Positions 28,138-38,550 of a stretch of 64,000 bases of DNA are shown here, one piece after another (position 1 is the stretch's first letter; every line of letters begins with the position of its first letter). Position numbers and translations under genes: made by a program. Below the pieces are notes generated by a model, which was given only the letters and a program-made list of their open reading frames with translations, did not search any database and was not told where the DNA came from. Source of the DNA: Hyphomonadaceae bacterium (GTDB lineage: Bacteria > Pseudomonadota > Alphaproteobacteria > Caulobacterales > Aquidulcibacteraceae); assembly GCA_022841905.1 (NCBI GenBank), contig JALHQO010000010.1:1-64000 (forward strand), given 5' to 3'.

Positions 28138-28769
28138 ACTTTGCGCGCGACGAAGAATATGCGCATGTCTTTCTTGCCTGATCCGTGGAGCGCGCGCTCC
28201 ACGATTTCAAACCCGGCCGCTGCGATCTCGCGTTCGAGTTCGTTCTTGGAAAAACAGGCGACGTAGGGCGCTTGGCCAAACGCCTGCATAACCGGGACGG
28301 CCAGGCGGATTAGAAAATTCATCTCGGAGAGCGCCGGCGTCTTAGAGATGAAGAGACCACCGGGCTTCAGCATGCGATGGAGGCCCCGCAGCGCCGCTGC
28401 CCGATCTTCGACCAAATGCAGCACGTTAAAGCTCAGCGCCGCATCGAAGCTCGCATCCGGATACGGCGCAGTGTCGGCAGTCGCGACTGCGAACTCGACG
28501 TTTGTGACGCCCTCCGCCACCGCTTTCTCACGGGCGATGGCGATCATCTCACTCGCAATATCCGTGGCGACCAGGCGCGCCACCGCGGGTGCGAGTTTCA
28601 AAGCCGTCGTGCCGGTGCCGCAGCCGAACTCGAAGACGGTATCGGTTCTCTTTAGATGGCGGCGGGTGTTTTCGAGGGTGCGCTCATAGCCTTCCATGTC
28701 GGAGATAGGGCTTGCGGCGTACTTGCGTGCGGCGCGATCCCAGAAACGGGCATCGTTGGATGTCGGCAT
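28134..28769 (-). CDS. SAM-dependent class I methyltransferase
   Basis: ATG 28769 follows GGGGGAA; the frame's upstream extension has no site. The 211-residue protein has SAM-binding motif I FEFGCGTGTTAL, motif II ATDIASEMI, motif post-II EFAVATADT with the acidic loop, and LSFNVLHLVEDRAAALRGLHRMLKPGG. This class methylates small molecules such as ubiquinone precursors or arsenic/lipid substrates, and the substrate is not deducible. It is divergent from purH, with 114 bases between. Confidence 0.88.
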   Translation of the reverse strand: MPTSNDARFWDRAARKYAASPISDMEGYERTLENTRRHLKRTDTVFEFGCGTGTTALKLAPAVARLVATDIASEMIAIAREKAVAEGVTNVEFAVATADTAPYPDASFDAALSFNVLHLVEDRAAALRGLHRMLKPGGLFISKTPALSEMNFLIRLAVPVMQAFGQAPYVACFSKNELEREIAAAGFEIVERALHGSGKKDMRIFFVARKV

Positions 28770-28883
28770 GGATTCCCCCGGGGAGCGGCACTTAAGCAAA
28801 GACTGGCGATTTCTCTATAGAATTGGCAGCCGACGGACAGAGTTCACCTGCGCAGGCTGTCACGAATCCTCTAAGAAGCCGTC

Positions 28884-30470
<1,587 letters not shown>

Positions 30471-30473
30471 GCG

Positions 30474-31157
30474 CTATTGCAGCGATATGGGCGTCGCGCT
30501 TGCTGGCGCTGCGAGCGCGCCTGTGATCGCGGCGCGAATCTCTTCGCTCGTCGGCTCAGTCGCTGACGGGAAAGCGGCGATCAGGCGGCCGTCGCGGCCG
30601 ATCAGCAGTTTGTGGAAATTCCAGCCCGGCACGGCGGCGTCACCGAGTTGCGATTGCGCCCAGGCGTAGAATGGGTGGCGCGCATCGCCGATGACGTCGG
30701 TCTTGCCCGCCATCGGGAAGGTGACGCCGAAATTGAGCGTGCAGAATTCTTGGATCTCTTCGGCTGTGCCAGACTCTTGGTTCATGAAATTGTTGGCCGG
30801 CACACCAACAACCTCGAAGCCTTGCGCGTTGTATTCGTCATAGATCGTTTGCAACCCTTCATATTGCGGCGTGAACCCGCATTCCGAGGCGGTGTTGACC
30901 ACCAGAACCACTTCGCCTTGAAACGCCGTCATCGGCACGCGATCGGTCCACAGGCCCGGGAATTCGAACTGGTAGGCCGTGCTGGCGTCGGCGCTGCTGA
31001 CCGGGGGTGCGGCGGCAAAGCGCGTGCGCTGCGCTTCCACAGCGGCGGCGACAGCGGCGCTGCGCTCGGCCGCGACTTCGGGCGGCGGCGGCGCGGGCGC
31101 TTGGTTGCAGGCGGCGAGCGCGAGTGCGGCGACCAGGACGAGTGAACGAGCTTTCAT
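30474..31157 (-). CDS. Glutathione/thioredoxin peroxidase-like lipoprotein
   Basis: The start at 31157 (MKARSLV) has GGGAGG upstream. The 227-residue protein has a lipoprotein signal (lipobox LAAC, lipid Cys17) and a Pro-rich spacer, then a glutathione-peroxidase fold. The catalytic cysteine is Cys93 in NTASECGFTPQYEGLQ, with Gln127 (NNFMNQESG) and Trp169 (GWNFHKLL) completing the usual triad. Most bacterial GPx are cytoplasmic; this one should face the periplasm and reduce lipid or organic hydroperoxides, probably using a thioredoxin-like partner. Divergent from the dienelactone hydrolase gene. Confidence 0.88.
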   Translation of the reverse strand: MKARSLVLVAALALAACNQAPAPPPPEVAAERSAAVAAAVEAQRTRFAAAPPVSSADASTAYQFEFPGLWTDRVPMTAFQGEVVLVVNTASECGFTPQYEGLQTIYDEYNAQGFEVVGVPANNFMNQESGTAEEIQEFCTLNFGVTFPMAGKTDVIGDARHPFYAWAQSQLGDAAVPGWNFHKLLIGRDGRLIAAFPSATEPTSEEIRAAITGALAAPASATPISLQ

Positions 31158-31224
31158 GGCGATGGCGCCTCCCAGAGCACATACGTGCCTTTCCAGCGCC
31201 GAGATCACAAGCCAGGATCGGCGG

Positions 31225-32061
31225 ATGATACGCCATCGTTGCGTAACGCTCCGGTCCATCGCCATCCTGGCGGTGGTTATCGTCTTGGGATTGAGCATGC
31301 CGGCGCAGGCGTTCGCAGAAACTCTCGAGCAGCGGATCGCGCGGCTTGAACCGCACTTTATGGTCGCGCGTCCGGACGCGGCGGGCCGTGCACCAGTCGT
31401 GCTGATGCTGCACGGCTGCGGCGGTCATCGCCCGTTTCAGAATGATTTCGCGGACGCCGCGGTGCAAGCTGGCGCGGCGGTGGTGCAGATCGATTCCTAC
31501 GCGCCGCGCCGCATCAGCCGCGCCGCCGCCATCGCCACCATCTGCACCGGGATGCGTATGCACGGCCGCGAGCGCGCCGGCGATCTCTACGCCGCGTTCG
31601 CCTGGGCGCAGCGGCAAGATTGGGCCGATCCGGAGCGCATCATCGCTGTCGGCTGGAGCCATGGCGGCTGGACGATTATGGATGCGCTCGCGCTCAGGCC
31701 GGGCGAAGAAATGAAGCGCGCCACGGGCATCGAAGATCTGAGCGACGAGCCGCTCGCGGGGCTGACCGGCGCCATGCTGGTTTACCCGTATGCGGGCGTC
31801 GGTTCATCCGTCGGCCGGCGCGATTGGCGCTTTGCGTTGCGTTCGGTCGCGATCGTGGCGGAGCGCGATTACATCGTCGGCCCCACGCGCGGCGCGTTGG
31901 AGCGGCAACGCGCCCGCGGCGCGCCGCTTGATATCCACGTGTTCGAAAACGCCACGCACGCCTTCGAGGACGAATTCGCCGCAGACCCGCGCGTGCGTTA
32001 CAATCCCTCCGCCACGGCGCGCGAGCACGCCTTGCTGCGCGAACTGATCGAAGCGCTCTAG
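31225..32061 (+). CDS. Secreted dienelactone-hydrolase-family protein
   Basis: The 278-residue protein begins at ATG 31225 with a signal peptide (cleavage near AFAE, residue 28-31). It follows the alpha/beta hydrolase order: oxyanion strand VVLMLHGCGGHRP, nucleophile GWSHGGW, acid in AIVAERDYI and His in FENATHAFEDEF. The nucleophile is serine rather than the cysteine of true dienelactone hydrolases, so an esterase role is more likely. Substrate unknown. The stop shares four bases with the stop of the giant glutamate dehydrogenase. Confidence 0.86.
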   Translation: MIRHRCVTLRSIAILAVVIVLGLSMPAQAFAETLEQRIARLEPHFMVARPDAAGRAPVVLMLHGCGGHRPFQNDFADAAVQAGAAVVQIDSYAPRRISRAAAIATICTGMRMHGRERAGDLYAAFAWAQRQDWADPERIIAVGWSHGGWTIMDALALRPGEEMKRATGIEDLSDEPLAGLTGAMLVYPYAGVGSSVGRRDWRFALRSVAIVAERDYIVGPTRGALERQRARGAPLDIHVFENATHAFEDEFAADPRVRYNPSATAREHALLRELIEAL

Positions 32062-35000
32062 CGCACCGCCGCGGCGAGCGCGTTGAACTCGGCCGAGATC
32101 AGCATCAGTTTCGCGAACGTCCAGGCGCCCTGCCCGTCGAGGTCAGCGAACGCGGTGCGCGCGCGGGCAGCCGGTTTGCCGAGCGAGGCGATCCACGCCT
32201 GCGCCGCTTCGTTGGCCCAAGCATAATCCGCGTTCTTCGGCGGCTGACCGATGGCGTTGGCGGCCGCTTCGGCAAGCTTCAGTTGGATGTCGCCAAAGTC
32301 CTGCGCCACGCGGCGCACGACCAGGCGATCCCAATGCTGCTCGAGCTTCATGTTCGTCGCCGCATCGCGCAGCGCGTCGAGGCCAAACTGAGCACCGAGG
32401 ACGCAATGGAGCATGGAGGCTTCATTGACCGGCCATTTGGTGACGATCGCCATGTCCGCCACGTCGAGCGAGAGCGTAAGCGGCGACAACAGCGCGGTTT
32501 CGCGGGCCAAATCCGCCGGCGCGCCGAGATCGACGAGCGATTGCAGGCGGGTCGAGACGCGTTCGCGTTCGATGGCGCTCAAATCCGATTCAATGTTCGC
32601 GCGTTGCGCGTCGACTAAGGCTTTGTAGCGCTTTACGACGTCGAGAATGGTGGGCGGGTTATCGCTCTCGAAGCCAGCGTTGCGGGCGAGGTAGGTTGTT
32701 GATCGACGCAGCGCGCCGCCGACACGCTGGTGCATGGCGATCTGGGCGGCCGCCGTCGTCTGGTTATCGAGCGCGTTAATGCGATCGACCATGGCTTCGA
32801 GATCGAAAATGCGGCGCGCGGCTTCGAAGGCGCATGCGACGGTCACGGTGCGTGCGCGGGAGATTTCCTTGATGCGATCGACAAAAGACGGCCCGCAGCG
32901 ATTGACGACATCATTGGCCAGTTCCGTGGCGACGATCTCGCGGCGCAGGCGGTGCGTTTTCATCTGCGCGCCGAACTTATGCAGCTCATGTGGAAAATAA
33001 TCGCGCAAAGGTTCTTCGAACGCCGGATCGTCTGGCACGGTGGAATCCACCAGCGCGTCGAACAGATTGATCTTTGAATACGCAACGATCTTGGCCAGTT
33101 CCGGCCGCGTGAGCCCTTGCTTGGCCCCGCGCAGCGCCGCGATTTCGACAGTTGACGGCAAGCCCTCAACCTCGCGGCTAAGCTTGCCCTCAGCTTCCAG
33201 CCGCTGAATGAAGCGCTCGTGGCTGTCGAGATCGTTGGCGGCACTCGCCTGCGCCACCGAGATGGCGCCGGTCTGATCGTAGTTGTTGGTCAGCACCAGC
33301 GCGCCAACTTCGTCCGTCATCGACTCCAACAGCTTGTCGCGCTTATCGGCCTTGAGCGCGCCGGCGCTGATGGCGTCGCCCAGCAGGATCTTTATGTTGA
33401 CCTCGTGGTCGGAGGTGTCGACGCCGGCCGAGTTATCGATGGCGTCGGTGTTGATGCGGCCGCCGTGGCGCGCGAAGGCGATGCGCCCGGCTTGCGTGAC
33501 GCCAAGATTGGCGCCCTCGCCGACCACTTGCGCGCGCACGTCCTCGGCATCGACGCGGATGCCGTCATTGGCTTTGTCGCCGACGTCGCCGTGGCTCTCG
33601 CTACGCGCTTTGATGTAATTTCCGATGCCGCCGAACCACATGAGTTCGCACGGCGCCTTCAGCAGCGCCGACATGAGCTCCACCGGCGTGACCGAGTCTT
33701 TTTCCAAGCCCGTCAACGCCTTGATCTCCGGCGTCACGTCGATCGACTTGGCGGCGCGCGAAAACACGCCGCCGCCTTTGGAAATGAGCTTCTTGTCGTA
33801 ATCGGCCCAAGATGTGCGCGGCGTATCGAACAGGCGCTTGCGTTCGATCCAGTTCGCTTCGCTGTCACCGGGATTGGGATCAATGAAGATGTCGCGGTGA
33901 TCGAAGGCGGCCAGCAGGCGGATTTTGCGCGACAGCAGCATGCCGTTGCCGAACACATCGCCCGACATGTCGCCAACGCCGATGACGCTGAATTCTTCTT
34001 CCTGAATGTTCTTGCCGATTTCGCGGAAGTGGCGCTTTACCGCTTCCCACGCGCCCTTGGCGGTGATGCCCATGGCTTTATGGTCGTAACCGACCGAGCC
34101 GCCCGACGCGAACGCATCGCCGAGCCAGTGGCCATATTCGGCGCTGATGCCATTGGCGATATCGGAAAAGGTTGCGGTGCCTTTATCGGCGGCGACGACG
34201 AGGTAAGCATCGTCGCCATCCCAGCGCACGACATGCTTCGGCGCGGCGATGCCTTCAGGCTTGATGTTGTCGGTAATGTCTAGGAGGCCGCGCAGGAAAG
34301 TCTTGTAGGCCTCGACGCCGGCTTCCTGGAAACCGGGCGTGCCGCGTGCGGGCAAGCGTTTCGGAAAGAAGCCGCCCTTGGCCCCGACCGGCACGATGAT
34401 GGCGTTCTTCACTTGCTGCGCTTTGACGAGATCGAGCACTTCGGTGCGGAAATCGTCGCGCCGATCGGACCAGCGCAAGCCGCCGCGCGCGACGGCGCCG
34501 AAGCGCAAGTGGACGCCCTCGACTTGCGGCGAGGCAACCCAGATTTCGCGATACGGCTTCGGCGCGGGGAGTTCAGCGACGGCGTGGCTGTCGATCTTGA
34601 ACGACATGTACGCCTTCGGCTGCCCATCAGCGCCCGACTGATAATAATTGGTGCGGCGGATAGCTTTCACCAGCCGCGCGATGCGGCGCAGCGCCCGATC
34701 CTCGTCGAGGCTTACGACATCGTTCAAAGCCGCTTCGATCATAAATTCGAGCTTGGTGGACCGGATTTCGCGCGTCTCCATCGTCTCCGGCAGGTTCGGA
34801 TCGAAACGCGCTTTGAAGAACGCCAGGATAAGTGCTGCGATCTTCGGATTGTTGGCGAGCGCCTGCTCCTGGATCGGCTGACTCGGATCGAGGCCGGTTT
34901 GCTGGCGATAGCGCGCCAGCGCGCGCACGAGCGCGGCTTCGCGCCAAGAACAGGAGAGCGCCAAGATCAAACGATTGAAGCCATCGCTCTCGGCTTTGCC

Positions 35001-36932
35001 GGTCCAGATCGCGGCGAAGCCGTCTTCGAAAGCGCGTCCGGCGCGTTCGAGATCGATCGGCTTGCCATCGGCTGAGCGCGTCTCGATTTCATGGATAAAG
35101 ATGCGCTGCGCCGGATAAAGCGCGCCAGCTTTGAGGTGCAATTCGTAGTTCAGCTCGGAATCGACGAACAGCCCCATGTTTTCGAGGATCGGCACCGTGG
35201 CCGACAGCGCCAGCACATCGCCGCGCGCATAGAATTTGCAGCGCATGATGTTTTCGGCGTCGTTCGCGAGCCGATAGACGCGCGCGCGGATGATCTCGTC
35301 GTCCTTCGCGCGCAGGATTTCCGCCGTGTCGATCAGCGCTTCTTGGACTGGGTAGCGTTCGCGGTAGGCGGCGGTGAAGGTGTTGATGAAGCGGTTGGCG
35401 GCTTCTTCGCGGGCAGCCGAGTCGAACATATCCGAGCGCATCAGCGCTTGTTCGAAGCTATCCTCCCAGGTGCGCGTGAGCGTTGCGACCGTCGTGTCGA
35501 GCACGCGCGGATCGGGATCGGGACGGGTCTTGTCGATATCGCCGATTACGAACAGCACGCGCGCGAGTTGGGCTTCGCCCAGTTGCGGCTGAAAGCTCTC
35601 GACCTCGCCGCCATAGAGACGCGCGATGGCGCTGCCCAACGCTTCGCGCAGTTTGGTGTCGTAGCGGTCCTTCGGAACGTAAACCAGCGCGGTGACGAAG
35701 CGGTTGAAGCGGTCGCGGCGGGTGAACACGCGAGCGCGCGGGCGGTCGAGCAAGTGCAGGATGCCGCGCGATGTCGCCAGCAGCTCCTCGCGCGTCATCT
35801 GCCAGAGCTCTTCGCGCGGATAATATTCGATGATCTTGCGCAGCGTCTTGGCGTTGTGGCCGCCGGGCGCAAAGCCGGTCTGGTGCAGCACCCATTCGGC
35901 CTTACGACGCAGCATCGGGATGTTACGCGTGGCTTCGGTGAAGCTCTCGCTGGTGAACAGACCCACGAAGCGGATTTCGCCGATCGCCTCGCCTTGATCA
36001 TTATAGCGCTTGACGCTGATATAATCCGCAGCCGTGCGGCGGTGGACGCGCGCGCGCAACGTCGATTTGGCGACGATGAGCGGCGTCGGTTCGGTGACGA
36101 GGCGTTTCAACTCCGGCGTCAGCACCATTGGCTCGGCAGTGGTGCGGAGCACGTAACGTTCGACATCGCGCAGAATGCCGAGGCAGGTGTCTTCGAGAAT
36201 GTCCGGCTCGTGCGGCGTCAGCGCGCCTTTGTCATTGCGGACGTATTTGTAATCGCGCGCGCCGAGGAAGGTGAACTTCTCCGCCGCCAGCCAACGCAAC
36301 AGCGCCACCGCTTCGGCGACGTCGCTCGGTGAAGCATTGGACTTGGCTTTTTCCAGTTCTTCCGCCGCGTCGAGCATGCGTTGACGCATGGCCTGGAAGT
36401 CGGCGACGGCTTCGCGCACATCCGACAAGGTCGCGCGGATGTTATCGAGCAGCGTCTTGGCGCGCTGCACGGAGAGGCGCGGCAGGTGGACTTGGATCAG
36501 CGAGTCCCTGCCCTTGCCGGATTTCGACGGCGCCAGCGGGTGAAACATGGCGAGCGCGGAAATGCCTTCGTCGGCCAGTTCGCCCATCACCGAGTCGACC
36601 AGGAACGGCATATCCGGGCCGGCGATTTCGAGAATGTCGCGGTCGAGTTGGCGTCCGCCTTTGCCGACGCCGCGGCGGATGCGGATGCTCTGCTCGTCGC
36701 TGTCGCGCTCGGAACGCCAGATCCAGAAATCGTGCGCGATGGCGGCGAAGTCGTTGACGCAAAGATCGCCTAGTTCGTCGTCGGAGGCGTCCTCGTAGAG
36801 ACCGCGCAGGAAGGCTTCGGCGGCTGCGTCGAGCGCGCCGTTGGCGCGGAAGGCCGGCCACGGGCCTTTGACGGCGGTGTCGACGAATTGGTCAGCGGTT
36901 TCAGGCAGTTCCTGGCGCGCGACGGCGTCCAT
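32058..36932 (-). CDS. gdhB: NAD-dependent glutamate dehydrogenase, large (about 180 kDa) type
   Basis: At 1624 residues this is the GDH-180 class: oxidative deamination of glutamate to 2-oxoglutarate, usually catabolic and often allosterically controlled. An N-terminal regulatory half (ACT-like folds, residues about 1-750) precedes the catalytic core, visible at SPQVEGVHLRFGAVARGGLRWSDR (substrate lysines follow in VKNAIIVPVGAKGGFF) and the NAD fold region VVAADKGTATFSDIAN. A C-terminal helical domain follows. AAGGA precedes ATG 36932. It could feed on glutamate made by the hut pathway in the same window. Its 439-base upstream region holds several palindromes (described separately). Confidence 0.95.
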   Translation of the reverse strand: MDAVARQELPETADQFVDTAVKGPWPAFRANGALDAAAEAFLRGLYEDASDDELGDLCVNDFAAIAHDFWIWRSERDSDEQSIRIRRGVGKGGRQLDRDILEIAGPDMPFLVDSVMGELADEGISALAMFHPLAPSKSGKGRDSLIQVHLPRLSVQRAKTLLDNIRATLSDVREAVADFQAMRQRMLDAAEELEKAKSNASPSDVAEAVALLRWLAAEKFTFLGARDYKYVRNDKGALTPHEPDILEDTCLGILRDVERYVLRTTAEPMVLTPELKRLVTEPTPLIVAKSTLRARVHRRTAADYISVKRYNDQGEAIGEIRFVGLFTSESFTEATRNIPMLRRKAEWVLHQTGFAPGGHNAKTLRKIIEYYPREELWQMTREELLATSRGILHLLDRPRARVFTRRDRFNRFVTALVYVPKDRYDTKLREALGSAIARLYGGEVESFQPQLGEAQLARVLFVIGDIDKTRPDPDPRVLDTTVATLTRTWEDSFEQALMRSDMFDSAAREEAANRFINTFTAAYRERYPVQEALIDTAEILRAKDDEIIRARVYRLANDAENIMRCKFYARGDVLALSATVPILENMGLFVDSELNYELHLKAGALYPAQRIFIHEIETRSADGKPIDLERAGRAFEDGFAAIWTGKAESDGFNRLILALSCSWREAALVRALARYRQQTGLDPSQPIQEQALANNPKIAALILAFFKARFDPNLPETMETREIRSTKLEFMIEAALNDVVSLDEDRALRRIARLVKAIRRTNYYQSGADGQPKAYMSFKIDSHAVAELPAPKPYREIWVASPQVEGVHLRFGAVARGGLRWSDRRDDFRTEVLDLVKAQQVKNAIIVPVGAKGGFFPKRLPARGTPGFQEAGVEAYKTFLRGLLDITDNIKPEGIAAPKHVVRWDGDDAYLVVAADKGTATFSDIANGISAEYGHWLGDAFASGGSVGYDHKAMGITAKGAWEAVKRHFREIGKNIQEEEFSVIGVGDMSGDVFGNGMLLSRKIRLLAAFDHRDIFIDPNPGDSEANWIERKRLFDTPRTSWADYDKKLISKGGGVFSRAAKSIDVTPEIKALTGLEKDSVTPVELMSALLKAPCELMWFGGIGNYIKARSESHGDVGDKANDGIRVDAEDVRAQVVGEGANLGVTQAGRIAFARHGGRINTDAIDNSAGVDTSDHEVNIKILLGDAISAGALKADKRDKLLESMTDEVGALVLTNNYDQTGAISVAQASAANDLDSHERFIQRLEAEGKLSREVEGLPSTVEIAALRGAKQGLTRPELAKIVAYSKINLFDALVDSTVPDDPAFEEPLRDYFPHELHKFGAQMKTHRLRREIVATELANDVVNRCGPSFVDRIKEISRARTVTVACAFEAARRIFDLEAMVDRINALDNQTTAAAQIAMHQRVGGALRRSTTYLARNAGFESDNPPTILDVVKRYKALVDAQRANIESDLSAIERERVSTRLQSLVDLGAPADLARETALLSPLTLSLDVADMAIVTKWPVNEASMLHCVLGAQFGLDALRDAATNMKLEQHWDRLVVRRVAQDFGDIQLKLAEAAANAIGQPPKNADYAWANEAAQAWIASLGKPAARARTAFADLDGQGAWTFAKLMLISAEFNALAAAVR

Positions 36933-37096
36933 GCGGCGTTTCCTTATTTTGCGCGGAACCTACTCGCCCCAGCGTAAGGATCAACCGTCGGAATGCCCCG
37001 ATGACGGAGCGGCGCCATGCGGTGGCGCATGGAGGCAGATCACGGCGCGAACAGCGCGCGTTTATCATTGTGCTAGATCGCGTCACCAGAAATGGC

Positions 37097-37133
37097 GGCG
37101 CCGCCGAGCGGGGACAAGCTGCCCGGCGGCGCC
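37097..37133. repeat. GC-rich 10-base inverted repeat
   Basis: GGCGCCGCCG at 37097-37106 is matched perfectly by CGGCGGCGCC at 37124-37133 with a 17-base spacer. It lies 165 bases upstream of the glutamate dehydrogenase start. It could form an mRNA hairpin in the leader or slow transcription; no T run follows on either strand, so it is not an intrinsic terminator. Confidence 0.5.
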
Positions 37134-37239
37134 TGCAGGCCTCGCAGCAGGCTGGGTGGGGGACGCACGCGGAGGCCTGGTCCGATGAGGACGTTCGCGC
37201 CGCGCGATGAAGCCCCCCATTGAGCCCACGAGTGCGGTA

Positions 37240-37310
37240 CGAAACGTCAAACTGACGTTTCGAGCGCGCCGAGATTGGTAGCGAAGTTCGGTTTCGTTTT
37301 TTGCGAAACG
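37240..37310. promoter_or_regulatory. Cluster of GTTTCG/CGAAAC boxes, candidate operator
   Basis: CGAAACGTCA at 37240-37249 and its complement at 37253-37262 form a perfect 10-base inverted repeat with a 3-base spacer. A second pair, GTTTCG at 37291 and CGAAAC at 37304, lies about 30 bases away. Four copies of the same hexamer in 71 bases suggests a multi-site operator for a DNA-binding regulator of the glutamate dehydrogenase gene. The regulator is unknown. Confidence 0.5.
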
Positions 37311-37371
37311 CCCCTAGCCCCGGCGACGTTCTTCACATCAGCGATACATGTTCGTCGCCGATTCGCAACAC

Positions 37372-38451
37372 TCAATTTGATCCGGATTCGGACTTACTCA
37401 GACCTAGCGTATCCGGTGTTGGCTTGCCGTCGGCGGAGAGCAAAATCGCGATCCACCGCGTCGATTGAAATTGCGCCAATACAATCATCAACATCACTGT
37501 AATCGGCGCGGCGAGGAACGCGCCGACGATGCCCCACACCGTTCCCCAAATCGCCAAAGCGAGCAGCACGACAAGCGCGGAGAGGTTCAATGAATCTCCT
37601 GTCATGCGCGGCTGAACGAAGTTGCCGATGATGAATTGCCAAGCGCCGACGCCGGCGAACACCCACAAGACCGGGTCCAATGTCGAAAATTGCACAAGCG
37701 CAACGGCTGTCGTCAGCACGACGGCGGCGATCGAGCCGATGGTTGGAATGTAGTTGAGAAAGAAAATCAGGAACGACCAGAACAGCGCGTTCTCGAGCCC
37801 GATGATGCGGAGCGTAATGAAAGTAAGGGCTGTGATGATGAGGCTCATCACAGTCTGCACCCACAAATAGCGCTCCATCGACTGGCGGATGCGCGCCAAG
37901 ACCTCGCGCGTCGCTTGACGCTGGCCTTTGCCGCGGAAGATGTAGTCGAGCTTATCCGACATCACGCTCGCGGCCGGGAAAATGAAGGCCAGATAGATCA
38001 GCGTGAACATCGCAGCGGAGGCGGCGTTCTGAAGGCTTTCGCCAATTTCGGCAGTTAGCCGGGCCGGATCGAACTGGGCCACCAGGTCGCCGATCGTTGG
38101 TGAGCGGCCGGGGCTGCCTACAGCCTGATGGAGCTGGGAGAGGACCTGGTTCAGGCGGAACTCGTAGCGCGTGAGATCGCCAATGATGGCGGCGATATTG
38201 TTGATCACGACAAAGCTGATCAAGGCGACGATCGAGAGCACCACAACCAGAGCCACCGGCAGCGCCAGCCAGCGTGGCATAAACGGAATGCGCTCATCGA
38301 GGGTCGCTGTCAGGCCGTCAATCGCGAGCCAGAGGATGAGCGCCATCGAGAACTGCGTCAGCGGCTCGCGCAGGAAGAAGAGCCCCGCGGCGATGACCCC
38401 GGTCGCAACGATCCAAAGCGCGCCGCGCTGCGATATATCAAGGCTTGGCAT
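37372..38451 (-). CDS. AI-2E family transporter (PerM/YdiK-like)
   Basis: The 359-residue polytopic protein has eight predicted membrane segments and the family pattern: paired N-terminal helices (about 10-60), a hydrophilic region (about 110-200) with KGQRQATREVLARIRQSMERYL, and a conserved end, FFLNYIPTIGSIAAVVLTTAVALVQF then FAAPITVMLM-like FLAAPITVMLMI. ATG 38451 is preferred (AGGGG just upstream) to the frame start. Members export small molecules or act as Na+/H+ antiporters; AI-2 export is shown for only a few, so substrate is open. It is divergent from the HerA-like ATPase gene. Confidence 0.88.
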   Translation of the reverse strand: MPSLDISQRGALWIVATGVIAAGLFFLREPLTQFSMALILWLAIDGLTATLDERIPFMPRWLALPVALVVVLSIVALISFVVINNIAAIIGDLTRYEFRLNQVLSQLHQAVGSPGRSPTIGDLVAQFDPARLTAEIGESLQNAASAAMFTLIYLAFIFPAASVMSDKLDYIFRGKGQRQATREVLARIRQSMERYLWVQTVMSLIITALTFITLRIIGLENALFWSFLIFFLNYIPTIGSIAAVVLTTAVALVQFSTLDPVLWVFAGVGAWQFIIGNFVQPRMTGDSLNLSALVVLLALAIWGTVWGIVGAFLAAPITVMLMIVLAQFQSTRWIAILLSADGKPTPDTLGLSKSESGSN

Positions 38452-38471
38452 GAGCCCCTGCTTTGCGGCGC

Positions 38472-38510
38472 GCCGGGCTGCGGCGCAAGGCCCGGCTTGG
38501 CCCCCAAGCC
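38472..38510. repeat. Overlapping GC-rich inverted repeats in a divergent promoter region
   Basis: GCCGGGC at 38472-38478 pairs with GCCCGGC at 38490-38496, and GGCTTGG at 38494-38500 pairs with CCAAGCC at 38504-38510. The two hairpins share three bases and exclude each other. They lie between the AI-2E transporter and the HerA-like ATPase genes. This may be an operator or an alternative leader structure. Confidence 0.4.
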
Positions 38511-38550
38511 CCAATGCGCCAAGCTGGCGACGCACAAGGAGTCGCAAAGA

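Larger units (their letters stand above)
36933..37371. other. Upstream region of the glutamate dehydrogenase gene, structured, no credible gene
   Basis: This 439-base gap lies between two leftward genes, so it is the probable promoter and leader of the glutamate dehydrogenase. I see no convincing protein gene; short open frames have poor composition and no ribosome sites. It holds a 10-base GC-rich inverted repeat at 37097-37133 and four GTTTCG/CGAAAC hexamers between 37240 and 37310 arranged as one convergent and one divergent pair. Confidence 0.6.

Noticed and set aside
33219-34283. A 354-codon + strand frame inside the glutamate dehydrogenase
   Set aside because: Antisense to the catalytic core of a 1624-residue enzyme with intact motifs; no independent start signal.
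36901-37210. Short open frames (61-69 codons) in the glutamate dehydrogenase upstream gap
   Set aside because: Overlap each other on both strands, lack ribosome sites and have Arg-rich shadow composition.
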